DNA of 64,000 bases from Sediminibacterium sp. (GCA_017537025.1 JAFWCB010000004.1:248001-312000), one strand, 5' to 3'. Numbered from the stretch's first letter, positions 1-9,770 are shown. The notes: generated by a model not told the origin, from the sequence alone. Translations and numbers: made by a program.

Positions 1-1
1 A

Positions 2-832
2 TATCAAGCCTCATTTACATCGGATAATACACCATGGTTCTTTAATGGGATTCGTATTCAGATCCATCCTACCAAACATTTAAAAATTGAGCCCTGGATT
101 ATTAACGGCTGGCAGAGTTATGGTAAATTTAATAGTATGCCCGGTTTAGGGTTTAATTTAACCTATATTCCTAATAGCAATGTGAAAATGATTACAAATG
201 ATTATTTCGGTACCGATGCAGCCGGTTTGCCTGGGCGCAAAAGATTTCACTCTGATAATAGTTTTTTATTGCGCTATTATCAATCTCCCACCAAAACAAA
301 AGGTATCAGTAAAGCAGCCTTTTCGTTTACTGGAGATATCGGATTTGAAAAGGGTGGAGGCGTGAATGGCTTCAAAGATGGGGGAGTTGATAAAGGGCCT
401 GCACAATATTTTTTGAGTGGAATGATATATAATAGGGTTTGGTTCAATAATGATCGGTTTGCCTGGACAATCGGTGGGGGATGGATGACAAATCCGGGTA
501 GATATTTGGTTTTATTGCCAACCGGACAAGCCAGCTCGTTGCCGGATCCTTTAAATCCTACTCAAACACAAGGTAAATTCCCTTTTACGGCAAACCCGGG
601 AGACCCCTTTACGGGATGGGATTTCTCAACTAATTTCGACTATATGCCTAATCAAAGTACCACCCTCCGATTTGAAATTGTAAATCGTAATGCTAGTGAA
701 AATTATTTTGCAGGAAGAGGTGGTGTAACTTCACCGGATGGATATTTATCCACACCGCTTACACCGGATTGGCGCCCCGATTTGGTAAAATCCGAGACTA
801 AATTTATACTGGTATTACTATTTAGATTATAA
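2..832 (+). CDS. Outer-membrane beta-barrel protein, 3' part
   Basis: The reading frame is open from the first full codon, so the gene starts left of the window; about 276 residues are visible. The sequence alternates short polar and hydrophobic stretches with many Gly, Asn and aromatic residues and ends in a hydrophobic strand, as in outer-membrane barrels. Stretches such as NTPWFFNGIRIQ and EPWIINGWQSYG resemble the OmpL-like BBP2 porin family (inferred from memory of the family). It would sit in the outer membrane as a channel or solute pore; substrate unknown. It converges with the next gene and overlaps its end by 6 bases. Confidence 0.6.
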   Translation, partial: YQASFTSDNTPWFFNGIRIQIHPTKHLKIEPWIINGWQSYGKFNSMPGLGFNLTYIPNSNVKMITNDYFGTDAAGLPGRKRFHSDNSFLLRYYQSPTKTKGISKAAFSFTGDIGFEKGGGVNGFKDGGVDKGPAQYFLSGMIYNRVWFNNDRFAWTIGGGWMTNPGRYLVLLPTGQASSLPDPLNPTQTQGKFPFTANPGDPFTGWDFSTNFDYMPNQSTTLRFEIVNRNASENYFAGRGGVTSPDGYLSTPLTPDWRPDLVKSETKFILVLLFRL

Positions 833-1600
833 TACTATTGTTTGCCGAATGAGTGTTTTAAAATAAGTAGCGGCATCCATTAACCGGCTGCCATACCAGC
901 TAAAATATTCCCCATCTACCAATTGAATATTTGTACTGGGGAATTCTTTTTGCAACGCTTCTATATGTTTTTCACTGAATGGATAAGGCTCAGACGATAA
1001 AAATAAATGTGAGGGACTAACCGTAAGAATATCATCCATGGTAATACTTGGATAACGTAATTGATTCACAAATGCATTTTCAAACCCACAGTGAGAAAGC
1101 ATATCATGTATAAACGTATCGGCACCAACAGTCATATAAGGATCTTTCCAAATAAGATAACAGACTTTTAGTTTCGGATTTCCCAACGCGTAAGATCTAT
1201 GGCGAAGCGCGCCAAGAGATGAAAAATTATTTTTTATTTTTTGAGTAATAATATTGGCTTTTTCACTCGTATTTGTTTTTTCACCAATCGTTTGAATCAT
1301 AGCTAAGGCATCATCTAAATTTTTCACATCCGTTAGCAATACCTCTGTAAAAGGGGCTATGGCTTCAATCTGTTCTTTTATATTTTCTTCTTTACTGGCA
1401 ATAACTAAATTAGGGGAGAGAGAGCGAATTTTATCGACAGCAATATTTTTTGTGCCACCTATTCGTGTTTTCGATCGAAACCAATGATTCGGATGAACAC
1501 AAAATTTAGTAATACCCACTACTTGCTCTTCCAATCCTAAATCATATAGTAATTCGGTAATCGATGGAACCAGAGATACAATGCGTAGATTGGTATTCAT
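827..1600 (-). CDS. Helical-backbone metal receptor (BtuF-like binding protein)
   Basis: This 257-residue protein has the layout of ABC-type cobalamin or iron-chelate receptors. It opens with RIVSLVPSITELLYDLG, continues with an IGGTKN segment and an SPNLVIASKE segment, then a long helix and a second lobe with LFLSSEPYPF. That is the pattern of the Peripl_BP_2/BtuF family, which captures vitamin B12 or iron complexes for an ABC importer. No signal peptide is visible and no permease or ATPase gene lies next to it, so the partner and exact ligand are unknown. It is the last gene of the minus-strand run that starts near 6.9 kb. Confidence 0.8.
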   Translation of the reverse strand: MNTNLRIVSLVPSITELLYDLGLEEQVVGITKFCVHPNHWFRSKTRIGGTKNIAVDKIRSLSPNLVIASKEENIKEQIEAIAPFTEVLLTDVKNLDDALAMIQTIGEKTNTSEKANIITQKIKNNFSSLGALRHRSYALGNPKLKVCYLIWKDPYMTVGADTFIHDMLSHCGFENAFVNQLRYPSITMDDILTVSPSHLFLSSEPYPFSEKHIEALQKEFPSTNIQLVDGEYFSWYGSRLMDAATYFKTLIRQTIVL

Positions 1601-1638
1601 TGTTATTGTTGTAAATACAATAACAAATTAAACATTGT

Positions 1639-2787
1639 TTACCGGTACTTATACCAAGAACCTGTATTTAATAATAGAATTTTTTCTTCAGGTTTTATCC
1701 AGCCGCTTGCCACCAATTTTTCGGCTGCCATAAAAGTAGCGGCACCTTCTAAACTTAGGAGCATACCTTCTGTTTTAGCAATGCGTTGAACACCCATTTC
1801 CATTTCTTGTTCAGAAACTGTTAAAGCTGATCCATTGCTTTCATATAAAACGTTCAGCATCATATCTGTAGCAAAGGGATATGGAACGGCTAAGCCATAA
1901 GCTGCAGAAGGCTTTGGTGCGAATGTATCGGGAAGGATGCCGGTTTGAAAACGACTCACCATAGGGCTACAAACCTCAGATTGTACCAATACCATTCTTG
2001 GTAAGTTACCATGGATAGCTTTCATACTAATCAATTCGTGAAATGCTTTCCAAATACCGATTAGCCCTGTGCCACCTCCGGTCGGATAAATGATTACATC
2101 GGGTAATTCCCAATTATACTGTTCTGCAATTTCATACCCCAGCGTTTTTTTACCTTCTAAACGATAAGGTTCTTTCATGGTAGACATATCAAATGCTCCA
2201 GTGGTAGCGGCAATCTCTCTTGCTTTTTTTCCGCAAGCATCAATTAATCCATCTATCAATATCAGATCGGCCCCGTATAAGCGGCACTCTTCTTTTAAAG
2301 TCTCCGCGGTATGCTTTGGCATGATCACTGTTGCTTCAATACCTGCTTTGGCGCAGTAAGCACTCATGGCACCCCCTGCATTACCTGCTGTTGGAATGAT
2401 CATTTTACGGATTCCCAATTCCTTGGCTTTAGAAACACCCATACTTAATCCACGCGCTTTGAATGATCCGGTTGGGTTTACGCTTTCGTCTTTTATCGAT
2501 AGAGATTGAATACCAATGCTGGCTGCTAATTTTTTAAGCTTACTGATAGGTGTAAAACCTTCTTGTAAGGATACTATATTTTCTTCTTGTAAAACAGGTA
2601 ATGCAAACTGATATCTCCACATCGAATATAGTTCCCGCTTAATACTATGTATACTTTGACCTACTAAATCGTAGGTTGCCGATAAGGGCACATTACAGCA
2701 GGTAGCAAACTGTTGAATACTCGCATGATCGTATGATGTATTACACTTAGTACATACCAGTGATTGAATAGTAGACTTGGATTGCAT
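1639..2787 (-). CDS. thrC: Threonine synthase
   Basis: This PLP-dependent enzyme converts O-phosphohomoserine to threonine. A small zinc-ribbon-like segment near the N-terminus (CTKCNTSYD followed by a CC pair) precedes the fold-II PLP domain. The PLP lysine lies in NPTGSFKARG, the phosphate-binding loop is the Gly-rich AGNAGGAM segment, and TGGGTG follows. I chose the Met at 2787 because it leaves about eight residues before the zinc ribbon, as in homologues; in-frame Met codons at 2802 and 2817 are alternatives. It lies downstream of a LysR regulator and a cystathionine beta-synthase gene, so the cluster looks devoted to amino-acid PLP enzymes. Confidence 0.85.
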   Translation of the reverse strand: MQSKSTIQSLVCTKCNTSYDHASIQQFATCCNVPLSATYDLVGQSIHSIKRELYSMWRYQFALPVLQEENIVSLQEGFTPISKLKKLAASIGIQSLSIKDESVNPTGSFKARGLSMGVSKAKELGIRKMIIPTAGNAGGAMSAYCAKAGIEATVIMPKHTAETLKEECRLYGADLILIDGLIDACGKKAREIAATTGAFDMSTMKEPYRLEGKKTLGYEIAEQYNWELPDVIIYPTGGGTGLIGIWKAFHELISMKAIHGNLPRMVLVQSEVCSPMVSRFQTGILPDTFAPKPSAAYGLAVPYPFATDMMLNVLYESNGSALTVSEQEMEMGVQRIAKTEGMLLSLEGAATFMAAEKLVASGWIKPEEKILLLNTGSWYKYR

Positions 2788-2860
2788 GGCAACTTGTATC
2801 ATAATGTAAAAATACAAGCAGGTGCATAACTTTTAATGAGTATATTATTATAGTCGATAA

Positions 2861-3760
2861 CTACAGATTATATACTAATTTTGCCATTTTGATAAATACT
2901 TTGTTTAAATCGCTTGTCTCCCCTTTTCTTTCAATAAAAAAGAATTGCCTCTCCAAATCAAGACCTTCGATATCAATTTCTTTTAATTCACCGGTTTTTA
3001 ATTCTTTCGCTACGGAGATTTTAGGAAGAAAGCCTAATGAATCTGATTCTACCAAAAAATGCTTTAATGCTTCCGTACCTCCTAAACGTACTTTTGCATT
3101 GAGTTGGGATATATTAATTTTATGTTTAGAGAGGGCTTTTTTTAATACTGCTAAAGTACCACTTCCTACTTCCCGTAAAGCAATAGGTGTTGTATGTAAA
3201 TCTTCTAGGGTATAACTCTTCTTTTTTAATAATTTACTTTTACTACTGCATACGGCCACTACTTTATCGGTTATAAATGGCGTGTACTGAATTCTTGAAA
3301 CCTTGCTGTTTTCTTCAATAATTCCTAAGTTTATTTGTTTCGAAAGCAAAGCCTCCTTTACCGATTCGGAATTGCGATTGAGTAAGCTGATGTGTATCTG
3401 TTGATATTTTTGATGGAATTCTGATAACACTTTTGGAAGAATATATAACGCAACAGTAGTGCTGGCACCTAGCTCCAAGTTCCCTTTGGCTTGTATGGCA
3501 TCATGCATCACTGATATTTCAAACAAGGTTTTCTGCTCAATATCTTTTATTAATAAAAGCCGATCATATAAAAGCTTTCCTGCCGGCGTTAAAGCAATTT
3601 GTAAGCCGCTTCTTTCAAATAATTTTGTTTTATACAATGCCTCTAATAAACGGATATGTTTACTAATCGCCGGTTGAGAAATAAATAAAAACTGGCTTGC
3701 CTTGGAAAAACTTAGTTCTTCCGCAACACTCATAAAAACGGTATGTCGCACTGAAATCAT
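2861..3760 (-). CDS. LysR-family transcriptional regulator
   Basis: The 299-residue protein has an N-terminal winged helix-turn-helix (residues 1-60, with the LSFSKASQFLFISQPAISKH core) and a C-terminal periplasmic-binding-like effector domain. This is the standard LysR layout. It starts 6 bases after the stop of the cystathionine beta-synthase gene upstream and precedes threonine synthase, so it is probably co-transcribed with them and may control sulfur-amino-acid genes. The effector cannot be read from the sequence. The family normally acts as a DNA-bound tetramer that changes activity on binding a small ligand. Confidence 0.88.
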   Translation of the reverse strand: MISVRHTVFMSVAEELSFSKASQFLFISQPAISKHIRLLEALYKTKLFERSGLQIALTPAGKLLYDRLLLIKDIEQKTLFEISVMHDAIQAKGNLELGASTTVALYILPKVLSEFHQKYQQIHISLLNRNSESVKEALLSKQINLGIIEENSKVSRIQYTPFITDKVVAVCSSKSKLLKKKSYTLEDLHTTPIALREVGSGTLAVLKKALSKHKINISQLNAKVRLGGTEALKHFLVESDSLGFLPKISVAKELKTGELKEIDIEGLDLERQFFFIERKGETSDLNKVFIKMAKLVYNL

Positions 3761-3766
3761 ACTCCC

Positions 3767-5122
3767 TTATTTAGCTAAACTCTGAATAACATCATACTTC
3801 GTTACAATGTGATAATCTCCTTTTTCGTCTTTCGCCAATACGGCACCATTTTCTTTATTGATCAATGTTCCGATTTTCTCTACCGGAGTTGAAAAATCAA
3901 CAACTGGAAATGCGTGTTCCATCACCGTTTCAACTGCTGCGTTCTTTATTTCAGGATTATTAAAGACTTTTAAAAATAATCCTGCCTCACTGATACTTCC
4001 AGTAATATTATCTCCCTGTATTACCGGTATATGTTCGATCTCAAATTTTTTCATTAACTCAACGGCTTCTGCAACAGTTTGCGTTGCATTAATGGTGACC
4101 AACTTTTTTCCTGCTCTTGCACTCACAATATCTCTGAAGGATTTAACTTCCAAAAATCCTCTTTCAACCATCCACTGATCGTTATAAATTTTTCCTACAT
4201 AACGGCTGCCATGATCGTGGAAGATGCACACTACTATATCTTCTTTTTTCAACCTTTCTTTTAGTTGCATGAGTCCCTGCAAACAGCTTCCTGCACTATA
4301 TCCGCAAAATAAGCCTTCTTCTTTAGCAATTCTTCTGGCCATCACAGCACCGTCTTTATCGGTTACTTGTTCAAAATGATCAATCACATCCATTTTATAA
4401 TTCTGGGGTACAAAATCTTCCCCAAAACCTTCACTGATATAAGGATGTACATAACTCATATCAATTTTACCGGTTTGAAAATAATGGGTAAGCAAACTGC
4501 CATACACATCGATGGCCCATATTTGGATATTAGGATTCTTTTCTTTCAAATACATGGCTGTTCCGGTAATGGTTCCTCCCGTGCCGGCAGTACAAACTAA
4601 GTGAGTTATTTTACCTTCAGTTTGTTCCCAAATTTCAGGCCCTGTTGTTTCATAATGCGCTAAACGATTTGCCAAATTATCGTATTGATTACATAAATAG
4701 GAGTTGGGTATTTCTTTAGCTAACCTACGTGCAACAGAGTAATAACTGCGAGGGTCATCGGGTTCAACATTTGTTGGACAAACAACCACCTCAGCGCCAA
4801 CTGCTTTGAGGATGTCCATTTTTTCCTTACTCTGCTTATCGGTAGTGGTGAAAATACATTTGTATCCTTTTACACAAGCAGCTAAAGCTAAACCCATACC
4901 TGTATTACCGCTGGTACATTCGATAATGGTACCGCCGGGTTTTAATTTTCCTTCTTTTTCGGCTACTTCAACCATCTTCAATGCCATCCGATCTTTGATA
5001 GAATTACCGGGGTTAAAATAATCTACCTTAGCCAAAACCGTTGCTGGTAGTTGAGCAGTTATTTTATTAAGTTGAATGAGCGGGGTATTGCCAATTGTTT
5101 CTAGTACATTTTTCTTCCACAT
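3767..5122 (-). CDS. Cystathionine beta-synthase, PLP enzyme with two CBS domains
   Basis: Residues 1-320 form a fold-II PLP domain: the PLP lysine is K43 in NPGNSIKDR, followed by the SGNTG loop and the GTGGTITG phosphate loop. The C-terminal part, from about residue 335, carries two CBS motifs (for example VTINATQTVAEAVELMKKF and HIPVIQGDNITGSI). This architecture matches cystathionine beta-synthase, which joins serine and homocysteine in transsulfuration. A related cysteine-synthase activity cannot be excluded from sequence alone. The gene lies between plsX and a LysR regulator on the same strand and has the usual length for the family (451 residues). Confidence 0.88.
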   Translation of the reverse strand: MWKKNVLETIGNTPLIQLNKITAQLPATVLAKVDYFNPGNSIKDRMALKMVEVAEKEGKLKPGGTIIECTSGNTGMGLALAACVKGYKCIFTTTDKQSKEKMDILKAVGAEVVVCPTNVEPDDPRSYYSVARRLAKEIPNSYLCNQYDNLANRLAHYETTGPEIWEQTEGKITHLVCTAGTGGTITGTAMYLKEKNPNIQIWAIDVYGSLLTHYFQTGKIDMSYVHPYISEGFGEDFVPQNYKMDVIDHFEQVTDKDGAVMARRIAKEEGLFCGYSAGSCLQGLMQLKERLKKEDIVVCIFHDHGSRYVGKIYNDQWMVERGFLEVKSFRDIVSARAGKKLVTINATQTVAEAVELMKKFEIEHIPVIQGDNITGSISEAGLFLKVFNNPEIKNAAVETVMEHAFPVVDFSTPVEKIGTLINKENGAVLAKDEKGDYHIVTKYDVIQSLAK

Positions 5123-5191
5123 AAAAAACTAACACTTGTTTGTGCAAATGTACGGTTTGCAATTGTGTAGTGATCTAAAAACTGGAATTTA

Positions 5192-6133
5192 TTAAGACTG
5201 AAAGGAGTTGGCCATTTTAGAACAGATATCAGTTTCTATCATTTTGGCAGCCAAACTAATCATATTGCTAAAAGCTTTTGCGGTACTGATTCCGTGACCG
5301 ATAATAACCGGTTTCGCTACACCAAGTACCGGAGTGCCACCATAGTTTTCATAGTGAAATCTACTAAAATAAGCATCATCGCCTACGCCTCTTTCAAGCG
5401 CGGCATCGTATAAAGATTCTGCTAATTTAAGAATGATATTTCCGGTAAAACCATCACATACCATTACATCAGCTTTGCTTCCTAATAGATCTCTACCTTC
5501 TATATTTCCTTTAAAATGAATTTGGGTATTTTCTTTTAATAGGGGATACGTTGCTTGTGCTAATAAATTGCCTTTGCCCTCTTCTTCTCCCACATTAATC
5601 AATCCTACTCCGGGTTCTTTGATTCCTAAAATATGTTCAGCGTATAAACTACCCAGAATGGCGAATTGATTGAGTTGCTCCGGTTTACAATCGGCATTCA
5701 AGCCTACATCTAGTAAAACACCGGTACTGCCATTTAACTTAGGCATAACGGTTGCAATAGTAGGCCGAAGTACACCCGGAATGGCTTTGATACTAAACAT
5801 GGCACCCACCAGCATGGCACCTGTGTTTCCGGCACTTATAAATGCATCAATTTTGCCTGTTGCTAACAAATGAAAACCAATGCTGATAGAAGATTTTTGT
5901 TTTTCTTTTAAAGCTTTTGTGGGATGCTCGTGATAACCAATTACTTCGGGAGCATGTATAAAATGCAAATTAGGTGAGGAAACACCCAACTCTTTTACAA
6001 GAGATGTTACTAGTGCTTCATCACCTATGCAATATACTTGTGCGTTGAAATTAGTTGTTATAAAACGTTGGATTCCTTTAACCGCTTCGAGCGGGGCAAA
6101 GTCACCCCCCATCATATCTAAACCTATATTCAT
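5192..6133 (-). CDS. plsX: Phosphate acyltransferase PlsX
   Basis: PlsX makes acyl-phosphate from acyl-ACP for phospholipid synthesis, at the cytoplasmic face of the membrane. The protein (313 residues) starts with the hallmark IGLDMMGGDFAP and contains SAGNTGAML, GLNADCKPE and VCDGFTGNI motifs typical of the family. It follows rpmF and the DUF177 gene on the same strand with short gaps (34 and 27 bases), an order conserved in many bacteria. Length and motifs are complete, so function is very likely intact. Confidence 0.96.
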   Translation of the reverse strand: MNIGLDMMGGDFAPLEAVKGIQRFITTNFNAQVYCIGDEALVTSLVKELGVSSPNLHFIHAPEVIGYHEHPTKALKEKQKSSISIGFHLLATGKIDAFISAGNTGAMLVGAMFSIKAIPGVLRPTIATVMPKLNGSTGVLLDVGLNADCKPEQLNQFAILGSLYAEHILGIKEPGVGLINVGEEEGKGNLLAQATYPLLKENTQIHFKGNIEGRDLLGSKADVMVCDGFTGNIILKLAESLYDAALERGVGDDAYFSRFHYENYGGTPVLGVAKPVIIGHGISTAKAFSNMISLAAKMIETDICSKMANSFQS

Positions 6134-6167
6134 GCCAGCAAGCTACATTAATAAATTGAACTAAAAG

Positions 6168-6362
6168 TTATGCTTTTAAAGGTGCTTTTTCGGCTACCAG
6201 CTTTCCTTTGTAGTACAATTTACCTTCACTTACATGGGCACGATGGCGTACATGAGTTTCTCCGGTTGTATTGTCTTTGCTCAGGGTTACTTCCTGTGCT
6301 ACATAGTGCGTTCTTCTTTTAGCACTTCTTTGCTGTGAATGTCTGCGTTTCGGATTCGGCAT
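6168..6362 (-). CDS. rpmF: 50S ribosomal protein L32
   Basis: The 64-residue basic protein begins MPNPKRRHSQQRSAKRRTHY, the conserved L32 start, and lacks the zinc-binding cysteines, so it is the cysteine-free form. It lies between the DUF177 gene and plsX, the classical L32 neighbourhood that links ribosome assembly and membrane lipid synthesis. Confidence 0.97.
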   Translation of the reverse strand: MPNPKRRHSQQRSAKRRTHYVAQEVTLSKDNTTGETHVRHRAHVSEGKLYYKGKLVAEKAPLKA

Positions 6363-6389
6363 TGCTCTGAATTTATGGTATCAAAAAAA

Positions 6390-6932
6390 TTATTCTAAGT
6401 TTTTAAATTGATCTAATCCTTTCCAAATAGTAGGCGTATCTTTCTTCACCTCTTCTTCCATCCTCTTTAACTTCTCCAGCACTTCTTTATTGCATTTTGG
6501 TCCTCCCATTTCTTCCTCTTTGCACATTTTTTGCAATGGAATACTGAGGTTAATAAATTCGTATATCCAATCAGCTAAGTGCAAATGACTTTCCCCTCGG
6601 CTAATATAATATACATCGGGGTCTTCCTCCTGTTCATTCATTTCTTCAGGATTCTCAACCATTTTAACAATGATATTAAATTCATCCCAAAGCTGAAAGG
6701 AGAGAGGGTTCCCGCACCGATCACAACCGGATTCAATAGTACCTCCAATATCAAAATGCAATAACATGAAGCCGTTATTTTTATCGAGGCTTAGTTTGAT
6801 ATCGGCTATACAGTTTTTAAAATCCTGCTCACCATAAGGAACAAAGAACTTATCTTCCACCCTGTATTCGTAAACATGAATGCCCGGTTTCAAACCCACA
6901 AATGCGATCTCAAATTCTCGCCGATGACTCAT
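6390..6932 (-). CDS. DUF177 (YceD-like) protein
   Basis: This 180-residue protein is the DUF177/YceD family member that precedes rpmF in many genomes and is thought to act in 23S rRNA maturation or ribosome assembly in some lineages. The centre carries a CDRCG pair and a later Cys pair (KMCKEEE and GPKCNKE), which may form a zinc site. An acidic linker rich in Glu follows. It is divergent from the DUF3810 gene; the two start regions nearly touch. Confidence 0.88.
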   Translation of the reverse strand: MSHRREFEIAFVGLKPGIHVYEYRVEDKFFVPYGEQDFKNCIADIKLSLDKNNGFMLLHFDIGGTIESGCDRCGNPLSFQLWDEFNIIVKMVENPEEMNEQEEDPDVYYISRGESHLHLADWIYEFINLSIPLQKMCKEEEMGGPKCNKEVLEKLKRMEEEVKKDTPTIWKGLDQFKNLE

Positions 6933-8063
6933 ATCCGATTTTTAAGGGCTTGCAAAGGTAATAAAAACCAGCTAATTGACAAAGAAAAGCTTATTTGGCT
7001 TTTCTTGGCGATGATTTTATTCATCTTATCCTTCTTCAATGAGCAGATAGAGCAATATTATGCAACCGGTGTATACCCGTATATATCAATTACCCTTCGC
7101 TTTATTACTGGTTTTTTCCCTTTTAGTGTAGGTGATTTCTTTTATTTTTTCATATTAGTTTATTTAATAATAAAAATAATTTCAGCAATTAAAAGGCGTG
7201 AAGAATTAAGGAATACTGGTTTTTTTGTTGCCTTTTTGGGTTCATTGATCATACGCATAACAAAACTGTACGTTGTTTTTATGGTTTTATGGGGGTTGAA
7301 TTATAGTCGCTCAAGTATTGATCGTCAATTAAAATTAGAACCGCATAATTACGACACATCCAGTATTAGTTTAATTACTAATGAGTTAATTGATACTGTT
7401 AATAGTATTCGCAGAAAACTACCCGCAAATAAATTACCAGTATACGATAGATCTTTGATTATAAAAGAAGCCGTTTACTGTTATACACAAGCTAGTTTAT
7501 CGAATAAAAATTTTAGCTATCGGTTGGCTGCTGTAAAACAAACATTTTTCACTCCTTTGGCTGATTATGCAGGTTTTTTAGGCTATTATAATCCTTTTTC
7601 CGGAGAAGCGCAGTTAAGAACTGATATACCTAATGTGATGATACCTTATATTGCTTGTCATGAAATGGCGCATCAACTTGGGTATGCCGGGGAGGATCAG
7701 GCGAATTTTGTAGGTTATATGGCTTGCCGTGTTTCAAAGGATCTTTTTTTTAGATATTCCGTTTATCTCGATTTGTTGAATTATGCTTTAGCTGAGCAGT
7801 ATCGATTATATAGTACCAAGACTAATTTTAAAAGATTTGAAACAATAATTCAAGGAAATAGGCATAGGATGGATACTTTGGTTAAGCTGGATCGAAAACT
7901 AATCCGACAGTTTTTTGATAAGCGGCGAAATAATGTGGCTCCGATTGTGTCAACTTTGTATGATCAATATCTCCGAATGAATAAACAATTAGCTGGTATT
8001 GGTAGTTATGACTTAGTGGTGAAGTTGCTCATTGCATACAAGGCAAAATATGGTAAAATCTGA
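6924..8063 (+). CDS. DUF3810 membrane protein with HEMAHQ zinc motif
   Basis: The N-terminal third has three hydrophobic segments (around LIWLFLAMILFILSFF, then two more), so it is an inner-membrane protein. The soluble part holds HEMAHQLGYAGEDQANF, a gluzincin-like HExxH sequence with a downstream Glu, which suggests a metallopeptidase fold. This matches the uncharacterised DUF3810 family of Bacteroidota. The start is uncertain: the Met at 6924 overlaps the divergent DUF177 gene by 9 bases, a Met at 6876 would overlap it further, and the Met at 7011 would cut into the first membrane segment. Substrate is unknown. Confidence 0.75.
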   Translation: MTHIRFLRACKGNKNQLIDKEKLIWLFLAMILFILSFFNEQIEQYYATGVYPYISITLRFITGFFPFSVGDFFYFFILVYLIIKIISAIKRREELRNTGFFVAFLGSLIIRITKLYVVFMVLWGLNYSRSSIDRQLKLEPHNYDTSSISLITNELIDTVNSIRRKLPANKLPVYDRSLIIKEAVYCYTQASLSNKNFSYRLAAVKQTFFTPLADYAGFLGYYNPFSGEAQLRTDIPNVMIPYIACHEMAHQLGYAGEDQANFVGYMACRVSKDLFFRYSVYLDLLNYALAEQYRLYSTKTNFKRFETIIQGNRHRMDTLVKLDRKLIRQFFDKRRNNVAPIVSTLYDQYLRMNKQLAGIGSYDLVVKLLIAYKAKYGKI

Positions 8064-8523
8064 TTGGTTAAAATTGGTTGTTTGTTTGTTACTAACACTA
8101 GGCATCGGCTTAGTGGGAGGGTTATTTACTGCCTCACAAATTCAAACATGGTATGTAAGTTTGAATAAACCATCTTTCAATCCTCCTAACTGGATTTTTG
8201 CGCCCGTTTGGAGTACACTTTATATATTGATGGGTATTTCTCTTTTTTTGATCATACGTAAGCCCGCAAGTGTTTACAGAACACAATCGCTACAGTTTTT
8301 TAGTACCCAATTTATATTGAATTTTTGTTGGTCATTCATTTTCTTTAACCAACATCAAATAGGGTTGGCCCTATTGGATATTATATTGATGTGGGTATTT
8401 ATTTTACTAACCATCATTTGGTTCTCGCGCCAAAACGCCATTGCCGGTTGGCTTTTGATTCCTTATTTATTTTGGGTGAGCTTTGCTACTATTTTGAATG
8501 CGGCGATTTTGAGGTTGAATTAG
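8050..8523 (+). CDS. TspO/MBR family protein
   Basis: This short membrane protein (157 residues) has five predicted hydrophobic helices and the Trp/Pro-rich signature WYVSLNKPSFNPPNWIFAPVW of the TspO/peripheral benzodiazepine receptor family, which binds porphyrins and related ligands. The start at 8050 overlaps the end of the DUF3810 gene by 14 bases and begins MVKSDWLKL; an upstream in-frame Met at 8032 would add six residues. The gene overlaps the converging dCTP deaminase by 4 bases. Confidence 0.92.
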   Translation: MVKSDWLKLVVCLLLTLGIGLVGGLFTASQIQTWYVSLNKPSFNPPNWIFAPVWSTLYILMGISLFLIIRKPASVYRTQSLQFFSTQFILNFCWSFIFFNQHQIGLALLDIILMWVFILLTIIWFSRQNAIAGWLLIPYLFWVSFATILNAAILRLN

Positions 8524-9056
8524 AATTTATTCTTCCACATCATGCTTTCAATGGGTTTGTTGGGTTGACCGCTATACTTGGCATTCGATTTCTGGTTATA
8601 CTTCACGGCAATTTCTCCCTCTACGGGGAAGTAGATGAGTTGTCCGATTGGCATTCCTTTATAAATCCTAACCGGTTGTTTTACGGAAATTTCGAGTGTC
8701 CAATTACCGCAGAAACCCACATCGCCTTTACCGGCAGTTGCATGGATATCAATACCGAGACGGCCGGTGGATGATTTACCTTCTAAAAAGGGCACATGGG
8801 CATGTGTTTCAGTATATTCTTCGGTTACACCTAAATAAAACTCATGGGGTTGAAGAACGAAGCCTTCATCAGGTATTTCGAAGTAAGTGATGGTATTGTG
8901 TTTTTTGGCATCTAATACGGCATCATCATAGCGAGCGAGCCATTTACCTAAATGAACGTCATAACTATTGCTACCCAAATCGGTTCTATTATAGGGCTCT
9001 ATTTTGATCGTTCCTTTTTCCATTTCTTCTAAAATACGCAAATCTGTAAGTATCAT
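8520..9056 (-). CDS. dcd: dCTP deaminase
   Basis: The enzyme deaminates dCTP to dUTP for thymidine nucleotide synthesis. The 178-residue sequence has the trimeric dUTPase-like fold markers: GSNSYDVHLG near residue 28, FLEGKSSTGRLGI in the middle with the catalytic Glu region following, and GMPIGQLIYF near residue 150. Length matches the family. It is divergent from the phosphopantetheinyl transferase gene, with a 69-base gap that must hold both promoters. Confidence 0.93.
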   Translation of the reverse strand: MILTDLRILEEMEKGTIKIEPYNRTDLGSNSYDVHLGKWLARYDDAVLDAKKHNTITYFEIPDEGFVLQPHEFYLGVTEEYTETHAHVPFLEGKSSTGRLGIDIHATAGKGDVGFCGNWTLEISVKQPVRIYKGMPIGQLIYFPVEGEIAVKYNQKSNAKYSGQPNKPIESMMWKNKF

Positions 9057-9125
9057 TGTAGCAATAGTTTTTTATTGAATTGCAAATAAATTGTAATTCT
9101 GCAATGTATACGCTAAAATATTTGG

Positions 9126-9770
9126 ATGCCGCTGTATTATCAACAAGATATCAACGAAACCACTAAGTTGGGGATTTGGGAGATTTCGGAGCCACTCTCA
9201 TTTTTTTTAGAGAAAGTAACATTAAATCTACCAGTTTCACATCCGCATAAGCAGTTACAGCATTTGGCGGGCAGGTATTTATTGCGGGTTTTATATCCCG
9301 ATTTTCCATTGGAGTTGATTGCTATTGCCGATACGCGAAAGCCTTATTTGCCAGATGAGCAGTATCATTTTTCGATATCGCATTGCGGCCGCTTCGCGGC
9401 CGCCATTGTGAGCTCCGATAAAAGGGTGGGAATTGATATAGAAAATATCACCGAGCGTGTTCATAAAGTAAAACACAAATTCCTTAATAAGGAAGAGCTA
9501 AAACTCGTAGCGAATTATCGAAATCAAACCGAAATCTTAACACTTCTCTGGAGTTGTAAAGAAGCTATGTTCAAATGGTGGGGCAGGGGAGAGCTCGATT
9601 TTAGTGATAATATGCACATAAACTATTTCCTAGCGTCAGACCATGGTCAGACCCCTTTTTTCGACCTTTCGGCACAATTTCAAAAAAATAATTTCGGCAT
9701 ACACCTAACCCTCAACTGTTATTTAACAGCTGAATTAAGCCTTGTTTGGATCGTAACCGAACCATTTTAA
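9126..9770 (+). CDS. 4'-phosphopantetheinyl transferase superfamily protein
   Basis: The enzyme transfers the phosphopantetheine arm from CoA to carrier proteins. Motifs are clear: FSISHCGRFAAA, then VGIDIE with the Mg-binding Asp and Glu, and WSCKEAMFKWWG with the conserved Trp-x-x-Lys-Glu. At 214 residues it is of the Sfp type. The carrier protein it serves is not in the window. The stop overlaps the converging gene at 9767 by 4 bases. Confidence 0.9.
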   Translation: MPLYYQQDINETTKLGIWEISEPLSFFLEKVTLNLPVSHPHKQLQHLAGRYLLRVLYPDFPLELIAIADTRKPYLPDEQYHFSISHCGRFAAAIVSSDKRVGIDIENITERVHKVKHKFLNKEELKLVANYRNQTEILTLLWSCKEAMFKWWGRGELDFSDNMHINYFLASDHGQTPFFDLSAQFQKNNFGIHLTLNCYLTAELSLVWIVTEPF